DNA of 31,795 bases from NCBI GenBank assembly GCA_002369075.1, contig DFEG01000035.1, positions 11,261-43,055 on the forward strand, read 5' to 3'. Each line of letters opens with the position of its first letter. The stretch's first letter is position 1. A program made the translations under genes and the position numbers. Source of the DNA: Bacteroidales bacterium UBA3808 (lineage in GTDB: Bacteria; Bacteroidota; Bacteroidia; Bacteroidales; Paludibacteraceae). Under the pieces are notes generated by a model, which did not search any database, was not told the DNA's origin, and worked only from the letters and a program-made list of their open reading frames with translations. Below, piece after piece: positions 23,055 through 30,486 of the stretch.

Positions 23055-24044
23055 CGCTAACAAACTGCTTTTTTCTGCACAGTCACGGAAGACCGAAAGA
23101 GCTTCCGTGGCTTTCTTTTTGTAGGCTAACATTTTCTGCACGGCATACTCGTCACCCTTGAACCGCAGTACAAAAGCCTTCACTTTCTCCAACGCCCGTT
23201 TCACCTCTTCTTCCTCTCCTTGCGAGAGAGTGGCGGCGATGGTTCTGATTTCCTCTGCCTCGGGGTGCGGCGCACGTTTGAGTGCAATAATGAGAGGAAG
23301 GGTTACCTTGCCGTCCCTGAGATCACTCATCGTCGGTTTGCCTATCTCTTCCAGATCGCTGTAGTCGAAAATGTCATCTTTGATCTGGAAACATAATCCC
23401 AACAGCCGTCCGTACTCGCGCAGAGCGGTTCTCTGACGCGGCGTGCAGCACGCACTCTCGGCTCCCGCCTCCGCGCAGGCTTGGAAGAGACGGGCGGTCT
23501 TCTGGTCGATGACCTTCAGATACTGCTCCTCGTCTATCCACATCGACTGCCCGGCATGCAACTGGAGCATCTCGCCGCTGCTCAGGCTCTTGCCCAAGTC
23601 GGATACAATCTCTAAGATGCGTATATTGCGTACTTCTGATACCAGACCGATCACCTTGGCTAACATGTAGTCGCCTGTCAGAACGGCCACTTTGTTACTC
23701 CACCGTGTGTGTACGGCAGGCTGCCCCCTCCGGGTGTCGGAGTTATCGACCACGTCGTCATGCACGAGGCTTGCGTTATGGAGCATCTCTAAGGCTACGG
23801 CAGCCCGAAGCGTCTTGTCGGTAATAGGGTTGCACAATTGGGCGCATAGCAATACAATCAGCGGCCGCAGTTGTTTGCCACTGCGTGCCGCGATATATTT
23901 TAAAACGGCTTGTTGCAACCGCTCGTCGGACTCCATGCTCTCCTGCATCAGCCGCTCGTAGCGCTTCCACTCCGTTTCGACGGGTCTCCGTATGTCTGCT
24001 AAGCTTGCCATCGGACTAAGGATAGGCGCAGCCTTCTCCTTCAT
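23022..24044 (-). CDS. Polyprenyl diphosphate synthase
   Basis: A 340-aa trans-prenyltransferase that chain-elongates isoprenoid diphosphates, probably making the side chain of menaquinone. The two Asp-rich Mg2+ motifs are visible: LVHDDVVDNSDTRRG and QIKDDIFDYSD, with GKQLRPLIVLLCAQ upstream. Length suits octaprenyl/solanesyl-type synthases. The ATG at 24044 overlaps the TAA of efp (TAATG), so the two are translationally coupled. The product chain length cannot be determined by eye. Confidence 0.92.
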   Translation of the reverse strand: MKEKAAPILSPMASLADIRRPVETEWKRYERLMQESMESDERLQQAVLKYIAARSGKQLRPLIVLLCAQLCNPITDKTLRAAVALEMLHNASLVHDDVVDNSDTRRGQPAVHTRWSNKVAVLTGDYMLAKVIGLVSEVRNIRILEIVSDLGKSLSSGEMLQLHAGQSMWIDEEQYLKVIDQKTARLFQACAEAGAESACCTPRQRTALREYGRLLGLCFQIKDDIFDYSDLEEIGKPTMSDLRDGKVTLPLIIALKRAPHPEAEEIRTIAATLSQGEEEEVKRALEKVKAFVLRFKGDEYAVQKMLAYKKKATEALSVFRDCAEKSSLLALLDFAINRVQ

Positions 24045-24607
24045 TAACGGACGCGCTCGCAGTAACTGCCGTCGCGGGTGTCGATACGGATGATCTCGCC
24101 CTCGTTGATGAAGAGAGGTACGCGTACCTCGGCGCCCGTCTCTACGGTTGCCGGTTTCAAGGTGTTGGTAGCGGTGTCGCCCTTCAGACCCGGCTCGGTG
24201 TATGTAACCTGCAGCTCAACCTTGGTCGGCAGCTCGGCGAAAAGCACCGTGTCGGTCGAGGCGTCGGATACAACCTCTACGTTCATACCCTCTTTGAGGA
24301 AATCAACACCGGTAATCAGGTCGTGTGCGATGGGCACCTGCTCGAAAGTCTCGTTGTTCATGAAGATGTAGTCCTCGCCCTCTTTGTAAAGGAACTGGTA
24401 CGGACGGCGCTCTACACGCACATCCTCCAGCTTCTCACCGATATTGAAGCGGCGCTCCAGTACGCGGCCGTCCACTACATCTTTGAATTTAACACGCATA
24501 ATGGTATTGCCCTTGCCCGGTTTGACGTGCAAGAACTCAATTACGAAATACAGACGGCCGTCCATGCGGATACATACGCCGTTCTTAATGTCTTGAGAGT
24601 TAATCAT
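24044..24607 (-). CDS. efp: Translation elongation factor P
   Basis: A 187-aa EF-P, which relieves ribosome stalling at polyproline. It begins MINSQDIKNGVCIRMDGRLYFVIEFLHVKPGKGNTIMRVKFKD; the Lys in PGKG is the position that is modified in many bacteria. The C-terminal OB domain includes LPTKVELQVTYTEPGLKGDTATNTLKPATVETGAEVRVPLFINEGEIIRIDTRDGSY, the family signature. The start at 24607 gives the normal family length; an upstream in-frame ATG would add 26 residues that run into the promoter. No EF-P modification gene is in the window. It is followed with overlap by the prenyl synthase gene. Confidence 0.97.
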   Translation of the reverse strand: MINSQDIKNGVCIRMDGRLYFVIEFLHVKPGKGNTIMRVKFKDVVDGRVLERRFNIGEKLEDVRVERRPYQFLYKEGEDYIFMNNETFEQVPIAHDLITGVDFLKEGMNVEVVSDASTDTVLFAELPTKVELQVTYTEPGLKGDTATNTLKPATVETGAEVRVPLFINEGEIIRIDTRDGSYCERVR

Positions 24608-24654
24608 AAGTCTATGAATTGTATTATTTTTAGTGAATTCATTGAAAAAACGTG

Positions 24655-24686
24655 CAAAGTTACAAATTTTCTTGCATATATGCAAA
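24655..24686 (-). promoter_or_regulatory. efp promoter
   Basis: On the minus strand, a -33 TTTG (24683-24686) and a -7 TAACTTTG (24655-24662) are 20 nt apart. Confidence 0.7.
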
Positions 24687-24712
24687 ATTTTATGAAAAAT
24701 TAATCGTTTTTA

Positions 24713-24744
24713 TTTGCATAAATAGATTTTTTTTACTAATTTTG
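24713..24744 (+). promoter_or_regulatory. Promoter of the MarC-rpiB operon
   Basis: A -33 TTTG (24713-24716) and a -7 TAATTTTG (24737-24744) are 20 nt apart; the ATG at 24763 follows after a leader of about 12 nt. Confidence 0.7.
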
Positions 24745-24762
24745 CAGGCAAAATAGAAAATC

Positions 24763-25374
24763 ATGGAAGCAATAAAGGAATTTTTCGGACCATTCGATAT
24801 CTGGCAGGTTGTATCGGCATTTATTTTTATGATTGCCATCATTGACCCGCTTGGTAATATCCCTATTACCATTTCCTTGCAAAAAAAAGGCGTGAAGATT
24901 GATGCGAACAAAGTCTGTATCGCCAGTTTCATTATCCTCATGTCTTTCCTTTTCCTGGGTGAGTGGATTCTCAAGTTCTTCGGTGTACAGATTGAGTACT
25001 TCGCCATCGCCGGTGGTTTTGTCATTTTTTTGATGGCAATGGAGATGGTTCTGGATATTACGATTTTCCAGAACGACAAGCTGGAGGGCGAAATGGCGGG
25101 TGGCGGTTCGATCGTCCCGCTGGCCTTCCCGATGTACGCGGGACCGGGCGCGTTTACAGCCCTGCTGGCAATCACGGCGGAATATACCACCGGGAACCTT
25201 TGTATCGCGCTGCTCCTCTGTATGCTTGTGTTGTATCTGGTGCTTATCGGAACCAACTGGCTCACCAAATACCTGGGGCAGACCTCGCTCTATATATGCC
25301 GTAAGTTTTTCGGTATTATCGTATTGGCGATTGCCTGCAAACTGATGTTCGGTAACTTGGCGGTAATCTTTTAG
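24763..25374 (+). CDS. MarC family integral membrane protein
   Basis: A 203-aa protein with about six hydrophobic spans. MarC-family landmarks are the first half repeat AFIFMIAIIDPLGNIPI and the second-half repeat GGGSIVPLAFPMYAGPGAFTALL. The family was once linked to multiple antibiotic resistance, but that link was not confirmed; its transport role is unknown. Length is standard. It begins a plus-strand group with rpiB, the radical SAM gene and the MBL gene, spaced by 20-30 nt. Confidence 0.92.
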   Translation: MEAIKEFFGPFDIWQVVSAFIFMIAIIDPLGNIPITISLQKKGVKIDANKVCIASFIILMSFLFLGEWILKFFGVQIEYFAIAGGFVIFLMAMEMVLDITIFQNDKLEGEMAGGGSIVPLAFPMYAGPGAFTALLAITAEYTTGNLCIALLLCMLVLYLVLIGTNWLTKYLGQTSLYICRKFFGIIVLAIACKLMFGNLAVIF

Positions 25375-25396
25375 TTAATCATAAATCAAGATAGAT

Positions 25397-25846
25397 ATGA
25401 AAAGCTTTAGTGAAATGCACATTGCGTTGGCTTCGGACCACGCAGGTTTTGCGCTCAAGGAGAAAGTGCAGTTGTTCCTCGAGGATAACGGCGCAAGTGT
25501 CAAGGATTTTGGATGTTTCAGTGCCGAGAGTTGCGATTACCCCGACTACGCACACCCGCTGGCAGAGGCAGTCGAGAAGGGCGAGTTCGAGTTCGGTATT
25601 GTCATTTGCCATACCGGTAATGGTGTTGCCATGACCGCAAACAAGCATCAGGGTATTCGTGCCGCGTTGTGCTGGGATACCAAGTTGGCAGAGTTGGCGC
25701 GCGCGCACAACAACGCAAACATATTGGCTCTCCCTGCCGGCTTTATATCGGCTCCGATGGCACTGGACATCGTTCGTACCTTCTTCCAGACGGATTTTGA
25801 AGGAGAGCGTCACGAGCGTCGTATTAACAAGATTGCGCTCCATTAA
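25397..25846 (+). CDS. rpiB: Ribose-5-phosphate isomerase B
   Basis: A 149-aa RpiB/LacAB-type isomerase interconverting ribose 5-phosphate and ribulose 5-phosphate. The N-terminal substrate loop ALASDHAGFALK and the catalytic ICHTGNGVAMTANK (Cys as general base) are clear, followed by GIRAALCWD and HNNANILALPAG. In the catalytic loop the residue after the Cys is His, where Gly is usual (CGTGNG). That change is unusual but sits next to, not at, the catalytic Cys. A second possible start (M at residue 7) would shorten it slightly. Confidence 0.94.
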   Translation: MKSFSEMHIALASDHAGFALKEKVQLFLEDNGASVKDFGCFSAESCDYPDYAHPLAEAVEKGEFEFGIVICHTGNGVAMTANKHQGIRAALCWDTKLAELARAHNNANILALPAGFISAPMALDIVRTFFQTDFEGERHERRINKIALH

Positions 25847-25874
25847 GTATATAAGCACGCGCGTGTGCAACGCA

Positions 25875-26810
25875 ATGCGTTGCTATGCGAGTTATGCACT
25901 GGGTCTCTTGGGCTCGGTGCATATTGTTCATAAGCCGGTTTTTCTGTCCGTTGAACCCGCCGCTGTGTGCCAGCTCCGTTGCCCCGAGTGTCCGGTGGGG
26001 CAGGGGGCGAACCGGCATATATCGGGAAATCCTTTTATGCCCCGCAAAGTATGGCAACGGGTGTTAGCCGAAGCAGCGCCTTTTGTACACACTATTCAGT
26101 TCTATTTTCAAGGCGAGCCGCTTCTCCATAAAGACCTGCCGTCCATGATTCGTGAGGCGCACGAAGCAGGCATCTATACGATCGTCTCTACCAACGCGCA
26201 GGCATTAACTCCCGAATTGGCGGAAGAACTGGTGCGCGCCGGGCTGAACAGGATCATCATCTCTATGGATGGGTTGACGCAGGACAGTTATGGCGCGTAC
26301 CGCGCCGGGGGAGACCTTCAACAATGCAAAGCCGCTCTCCGATGGCTCCATGAGGCTTCAACGAAGCGGTCTTTACTCTTTCGGCGTTTAATTGTTGAAC
26401 TGCAGGTGCTCTGCCTCCGTACGAACGAGCGCGAGTGGGACACCTTCCGCCGCGAGTACAAGAAAATGGGTGCTGACCGTCTGGTCTTCAAAACCGCCCA
26501 ACTGTACAACTACGCAGACGGGCACCCGCTCATGCCTTCCGACCCGCGCTACAGCCGTTACGCTAAAGGGACAGACGGCCGCTACCACCGCAAACCCGTC
26601 TCGAAAGGCTGTTTCCGCGTCTGGAGCGGAGCGGTCATCACCACCACCGGCGAAGTGTTGCCCTGTTGTTACGACAAAGCGTACGCACATTCGTTCGGAA
26701 ACATTATGGAGACCTCGCTATCAGTTCTCTACAACAATGAAAAAGCGGTCGCTTTCCGCCGTGCAGCACTTCGTCACAAACCCCAAATATGCCACGAGTG
26801 TTGGAAATAA
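25875..26810 (+). CDS. Radical SAM protein with SPASM-like C-terminus
   Basis: About 311 aa. The radical SAM cluster motif CxxxCxxC is seen as CQLRCPECPVGQG at about residues 34-46, followed by the usual barrel elements (QFYFQGEPLLHKD, VSTNAQALT, IISMDGLTQDSYGAYRAGGD). The C-terminal part has GCFRVWSGAVITTTGEVLPCC and a final ICHECW, a SPASM-like auxiliary cluster set. SPASM proteins modify peptides or carry out other oxidations; no precursor peptide is visible next to it, so the substrate is open. The ATG at 25875 was chosen because longer frames run back through rpiB. That ATG lies in the loop of a small palindrome (GCAACG-CAATG-CGTTGC). Confidence 0.88.
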   Translation: MRCYASYALGLLGSVHIVHKPVFLSVEPAAVCQLRCPECPVGQGANRHISGNPFMPRKVWQRVLAEAAPFVHTIQFYFQGEPLLHKDLPSMIREAHEAGIYTIVSTNAQALTPELAEELVRAGLNRIIISMDGLTQDSYGAYRAGGDLQQCKAALRWLHEASTKRSLLFRRLIVELQVLCLRTNEREWDTFRREYKKMGADRLVFKTAQLYNYADGHPLMPSDPRYSRYAKGTDGRYHRKPVSKGCFRVWSGAVITTTGEVLPCCYDKAYAHSFGNIMETSLSVLYNNEKAVAFRRAALRHKPQICHECWK

Positions 26811-26837
26811 CCGGGTAAGAACCGGAGCAGAATAATT

Positions 26838-27464
26838 ATGCAAATCAAGACGTTTACATTCAGTGCCTTTGGCACAAACACCTACGTAATCACCTTCCCG
26901 GAGATTGTTCTTCTGGTTGATCCCGCTTGCTCGAACGAGTACGAACGGCAAGTGTTGCTCAATTATATCCGGCCGTTGGCAGATGGCTCGCAGAAACGGG
27001 CGTTGGTGATAATTGCCACTCACGGACATCTGGATCATCTTTGGGGCGCGGCGTGGGCGACAAAACAATGGAATACATCCGTCTGGATGCATGAGGCGGA
27101 CATCCCGTACGCCGAAGCCATGCAACGCCAGTATGACCTCTTTGGTATCTCTGCTACCCCGCAACTCTTCCCGATTGCGGAGATATACGCTGCCATCGCC
27201 TGCCATCAGCCATGCATGGCTGATCTTCAGATTCTCCATACACCCGGACACACGCCCGGCTCCATATGCCTCTATTGGCAGGGCGAAAAAGTGCTCCTGT
27301 CCGGCGACACGCTTTTCTGCCGCGGCTACGGTCGCACCGATCTTCCCGGAGGCGACCCGCGGCAGATGTTGGACTCCCTGCGAAAACTTACCCGTCTGCC
27401 CGAAGATGTTGTCGTTTATCCCGGCCATGGGAGTACAACGACAATAGGTGACGAAAAGTGGTAA
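26838..27464 (+). CDS. MBL-fold metallo-hydrolase (glyoxalase II-like)
   Basis: A 208-aa metallo-beta-lactamase-fold enzyme. The metal-binding THGHLDHLWGA (HxHxDH), the HTPGHTPGSICLYW histidine, SGDTLFCRGYGRTDLPGGD and the final YPGHGSTTTIGDEK are all present. This set is typical of the hydroxyacylglutathione hydrolase-like group with unknown thioester substrates. It follows the radical SAM gene by 27 nt and ends the operon. No intrinsic terminator with a T run is visible directly after it. Confidence 0.93.
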   Translation: MQIKTFTFSAFGTNTYVITFPEIVLLVDPACSNEYERQVLLNYIRPLADGSQKRALVIIATHGHLDHLWGAAWATKQWNTSVWMHEADIPYAEAMQRQYDLFGISATPQLFPIAEIYAAIACHQPCMADLQILHTPGHTPGSICLYWQGEKVLLSGDTLFCRGYGRTDLPGGDPRQMLDSLRKLTRLPEDVVVYPGHGSTTTIGDEKW

Positions 27465-27513
27465 TGTGTAATTTTTGCGTCAATTTTTCCACATACGTGT
27501 GCAGAATAATTAG

Positions 27514-27521
27514 TAATTTTG
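27514..27521 (+). promoter_or_regulatory. Probable -7 element of the uxaC promoter
   Basis: TAATTTTG followed by CACCC is a good -7 box. The -33 region (around 27484-27490, TTTTTCC) is a weak match, so an activator may be needed. The start would be near 27528, giving a leader of about 65 nt. Confidence 0.45.
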
Positions 27522-27592
27522 CACCCGTAATTTTATGCGTGTGCGCAATACGCCGGAAAACAATCATTTAACTCAATAAAAATCTAACAATT

Positions 27593-29011
27593 ATGATCAA
27601 GCCTTTCATGGACAAAGACTTCCTGTTGCAGACAGAGACCGCACAGGAGCTGTATCACAATCATGCGGCTAAAATGCCGATTATCGATTATCACTGCCAC
27701 CTTATTCCGCAGATGGTTGCCGAGAACAAGCGTTTCGAATCCATCGCACAGATCTGGCTCATGGGCGACCACTACAAATGGCGTGCTATGCGTTCCAACG
27801 GAGTGGACGAGCGTTTCTGTACCGGCAAGGACACTACCGACTGGGAGAAGTTCGAGAAATGGGCGGAGACCGTTCCGTACACCTTCCGCAACCCGCTTTA
27901 CCACTGGACCCATCTGGAGCTCAAGACCGCTTTCGGTATCGAGGAGCGTCTGAACCCGGAGACCGCACGCGCTATCTATGACAAGTGCAACGACCTGATT
28001 GCCAACGACCCGAAGTTCTGTCCGCGCGGACTGATGAAGCACTACCACGTAGAGCTCGTCTGCACGACAGACGACCCGGCTGACAGTCTGGAATGGCACA
28101 AGATGGTCAAGGAAGACCCGACCGCAGAGGTACGTATGCTGCCGACATGGCGTCCGGACGCAGGCATGAACATCGAAGCTGCTACTTGGAAAGCTTACAT
28201 CGAGAAACTCTCCGCGGTAAGCGGTGTTGCAATCGCCACATTTGGCGATTTAGTAGATGCTCTCCAGAAACGCCATGACTTCTTCGAGTCGATGGGCTGC
28301 CGTCTGTCAGACCATGGTATCGAGGAGTTCTACGACGAGCCGTACACCGACGCAGAGATCAACGCTATCTTCCAGAAAGCCCTCGCAGGCAAGGAGTTGA
28401 GCGTTTATGAGATCCGTCAGTACAAGCACGCTTATCTCCACGCGCAGGCTGAGATGGACTACGCTTCGGGTTGGACTCAGCAGTACCACTACGGCGCTAT
28501 CCGTAACAACAACTCCAAGATGTTCGCAGCTCTTGGCGCAGACACCGGTTTTGACTCCATCGGCGAGTTCACGACCGCAAAGGCGATGAGTCATTTCTTG
28601 GACGAAATGAACAGCGAAGGACACCTCGCAAAAACCATTCTCTATAACCTCAACCCGTGCGCGAACGAAGTAATCGCTACCATGTTGGGTAACTTCCAGG
28701 ACGGTTCGGTTCCGGGCAAGATTCAGTTCGGTTCAGGCTGGTGGTTCCTCGATCAGAAGGACGGTATGGAGAAGCAGATGATGGCTTTAAGTAACCTCGG
28801 TCTCTTGAGCCGCATGGTAGGTATGTTGACCGACAGCCGTTCGTTCCTGAGCTACCCGCGTCACGAGTATTTCCGCCGTACGCTCTGCAACGTCCTCGGC
28901 AACGACATCGAGAACGGCATGATCCCGTACTCCGGCTACGAGAAAGCCCGCGTTCAACAGATGGTCGAAGACATCTGCTACAACAACGCAAAGAATTATT
29001 TTAAGTTCTAA
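27593..29011 (+). CDS. uxaC: Glucuronate isomerase (uronate isomerase)
   Basis: A 472-aa UxaC, which isomerises D-glucuronate to D-fructuronate (and galacturonate to tagaturonate) in hexuronate catabolism. The start MIKPFMDKDFLLQTETAQELYHNHAAKMPIIDYHCHL carries the HxH metal site. Later conserved blocks include GVDERFCTG, HYHVELVCTTDDP, DSIGEFTTAKAMSHFLDEMNSEG and SYPRHEYFRRTLCN. Length is normal. The kdgK-like gene that acts further down the same pathway starts 2.6 kb away, with an accessory block in between; the two were probably once neighbours. A hairpin at 29021-29059 follows the stop codon. Confidence 0.96.
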   Translation: MIKPFMDKDFLLQTETAQELYHNHAAKMPIIDYHCHLIPQMVAENKRFESIAQIWLMGDHYKWRAMRSNGVDERFCTGKDTTDWEKFEKWAETVPYTFRNPLYHWTHLELKTAFGIEERLNPETARAIYDKCNDLIANDPKFCPRGLMKHYHVELVCTTDDPADSLEWHKMVKEDPTAEVRMLPTWRPDAGMNIEAATWKAYIEKLSAVSGVAIATFGDLVDALQKRHDFFESMGCRLSDHGIEEFYDEPYTDAEINAIFQKALAGKELSVYEIRQYKHAYLHAQAEMDYASGWTQQYHYGAIRNNNSKMFAALGADTGFDSIGEFTTAKAMSHFLDEMNSEGHLAKTILYNLNPCANEVIATMLGNFQDGSVPGKIQFGSGWWFLDQKDGMEKQMMALSNLGLLSRMVGMLTDSRSFLSYPRHEYFRRTLCNVLGNDIENGMIPYSGYEKARVQQMVEDICYNNAKNYFKF

Positions 29012-29020
29012 ATGACTACG

Positions 29021-29059
29021 CCTCCCCGCTTGCCTTTCAAACGAGAGGTGGGCGGGGAT
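29021..29059 (+). terminator. Hairpin after uxaC without U tract
   Basis: An outer stem TCCCCGC / GCGGGGA and an inner stem CCTTTC / GAGAGG with loop AAAC. There is no T run after it, so it may stabilise the uxaC mRNA rather than terminate. Confidence 0.4.
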
Positions 29060-29128
29060 GTGATTTGACGACACCCGATACTTGGAGTATTAGTTACGTG
29101 GGAAAGTAAAATCAATACAAGGAAAGAA

Positions 29129-29959
29129 ATGGCAAAAATAGTTCATACCATATTATTTGACGAAAACCCAGATAGTTCAAGGTTAGTATATATCGATAAT
29201 TGTGTTTGTCAGTTATACCTAATACGTCACGATGACACAAGTGTTGTATCTCAAGTAGCAGAAGAAATAGACAAACCTGCTGTATATGTGCTTTTGAACC
29301 GGGAAACCAGAAAAGCATACATCGGTCAAACGGATTCATTTAAAAAACGATTGCAGCAACATTGGAATAAATCATTTTGGACTGAGGCTCTTTGTTTTCA
29401 GGCGAACGATAACTCATTGCATTTAACAAGTATTCATTACTTAGAGGCTTTAGCATACGAGTTGGCGAAAAAAGTTGGCAGATATGATTTGTCTGAAAAC
29501 ACATTAGTGCCAAAGAAGCCTGCTACAACTCCTCAGCATCGTATTCCTGCTGAACAATTCTTTGAATATGTGCAGTTCTTAACGCAATTCATCGGGTGTG
29601 ATATTTTTGCTGCAAAACAAAAACAAATACAATCCAACGAACATATCTTTTATTGCAAGCAGAGCGGTTGTGATGCATCTGGTGTTTTGAAAGATAATGG
29701 TTTTCTTGTATTTGCAGGAAGTGTGTTGAGAATAGGAGTACGAGCATCTGCATCAGCACTTTTCCAAGAACAAAGGAAGGCATTCATTGAAAAACAATGT
29801 AATGTTGTTAAAGGTGTGCCAGTAACAAAATGTGATTACTTGTTTTCATCGCCATCAGTAGCAGCAGGGATGTTTATCGGAGGAAGTGCTAATGGATGGA
29901 CGGAATGGAAAGACAAAGAAGGAAAAACATTAGACCAAGTATATCGCTCAAATAAATGA
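29129..29959 (+). CDS. GIY-YIG nuclease-domain protein with C-terminal DUF4357
   Basis: A 276-aa protein. Around residues 50-75 is a GIY-YIG motif pair (PAVYVLLNRETRKAYIGQT with a following R). The C-terminal 60 residues contain the DUF4357 pattern (GGSANGWTEWKDKEGKTL). This combination is common in bacteria, often near restriction or mobile genes; proteins of this type are predicted nucleases of unknown target. The gene is clearly more AT-rich than the flanking uronate genes. Its TGA overlaps the ATG of the next gene (ATGA), so the two are translationally coupled. Confidence 0.87.
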   Translation: MAKIVHTILFDENPDSSRLVYIDNCVCQLYLIRHDDTSVVSQVAEEIDKPAVYVLLNRETRKAYIGQTDSFKKRLQQHWNKSFWTEALCFQANDNSLHLTSIHYLEALAYELAKKVGRYDLSENTLVPKKPATTPQHRIPAEQFFEYVQFLTQFIGCDIFAAKQKQIQSNEHIFYCKQSGCDASGVLKDNGFLVFAGSVLRIGVRASASALFQEQRKAFIEKQCNVVKGVPVTKCDYLFSSPSVAAGMFIGGSANGWTEWKDKEGKTLDQVYRSNK

Positions 29960-30309
29960 AAGCGAAGTGGGTGAATATAGTGGATCGGTTGCAGGGGAAT
30001 GTGGATCAGAGACATTATGCACGGCGGATTCCCGGAAACGGAGAATGGGGTGCCGTGTGTGCGAAGCCGGAGTTGAGCAAGAAAACAAAGAAAGCAAAAG
30101 CAGAACACCCGACGGCAAAAGCCTTTGCGGAACTGATGGCGGAGACAAAGGCAATCATGCATGATCCGGAGCGTAAGGCGGAATGGCAGACACGATATGA
30201 GGAGGCTGTGCGGAAGGCTAGGAAATATAACAAACCGATTCAAGGACGGTTGTACGATTATATTAAGCATGAGTTGAGCGAAGAGAGAAAGCAGGGTATC
30301 GTGCCGTAG
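29956..30309 (+). CDS. Small basic protein of unknown function, between GIY-YIG and RAYT genes
   Basis: A 117-aa, lysine/arginine-rich protein, predicted mostly helical after residue 40 (PTAKAFAELMAETKAIMHDPERKAEWQTRYEEAVRKARKYN). The N-terminal part has RRIPGNGEWGAVCAKPELSKKTKKAK. No signal peptide or membrane helix is visible. I do not recognise the family. The ATG overlaps the upstream stop codon, so it belongs to an operon with the GIY-YIG gene. The RAYT gene starts 177 nt downstream, separated by an 11-bp repeat array and a hairpin. A DNA-binding role would fit the charge and the context but is only a guess. Confidence 0.7.
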   Translation: MKAKWVNIVDRLQGNVDQRHYARRIPGNGEWGAVCAKPELSKKTKKAKAEHPTAKAFAELMAETKAIMHDPERKAEWQTRYEEAVRKARKYNKPIQGRLYDYIKHELSEERKQGIVP

Positions 30310-30330
30310 ATGTCAGGGTGACGTCATAGT

Positions 30331-30374
30331 GAGCACCCGATGAGCATCCGATGAGCACCCGATCGGTATCCGAT
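30331..30374. repeat. 11-bp tandem repeat upstream of RAYT (4 units)
   Basis: Units GAGCACCCGAT, GAGCATCCGAT, GAGCACCCGAT and CGGTATCCGAT. It begins 21 bases after the small gene ends and has the same period as the array at 17804-17847. Confidence 0.85.
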
Positions 30375-30422
30375 GGGGACAGGTGGAAGGACCGAGGAAA
30401 GAAGGATGGGAAAAGTTATAAA

Positions 30423-30462
30423 CCGGCATGACATGCCGGACAATAGACGAAATAAAAGAAAC
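30423..30462 (+). repeat. REP-like hairpin with tail, upstream of RAYT
   Basis: Stem CCGGCAT / ATGCCGG with loop GAC, then the tail ACAATAGACGAAATAAAAG. The same hairpin plus tail appears with compensating stem changes inside the RAYT gene at 30849 and, with a different loop and part of the tail, at 31494. Confidence 0.75.
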
Positions 30463-30486
30463 GAAGACAAATAACAAGGTAACAAA

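Noticed and set aside
25867..25883. A palindrome around the radical SAM start codon as a possible RNA thermometer or translational switch.
   Set aside because: The realistic stem is only 6 bp with a 5-nt loop and stands alone; not enough to claim regulation.
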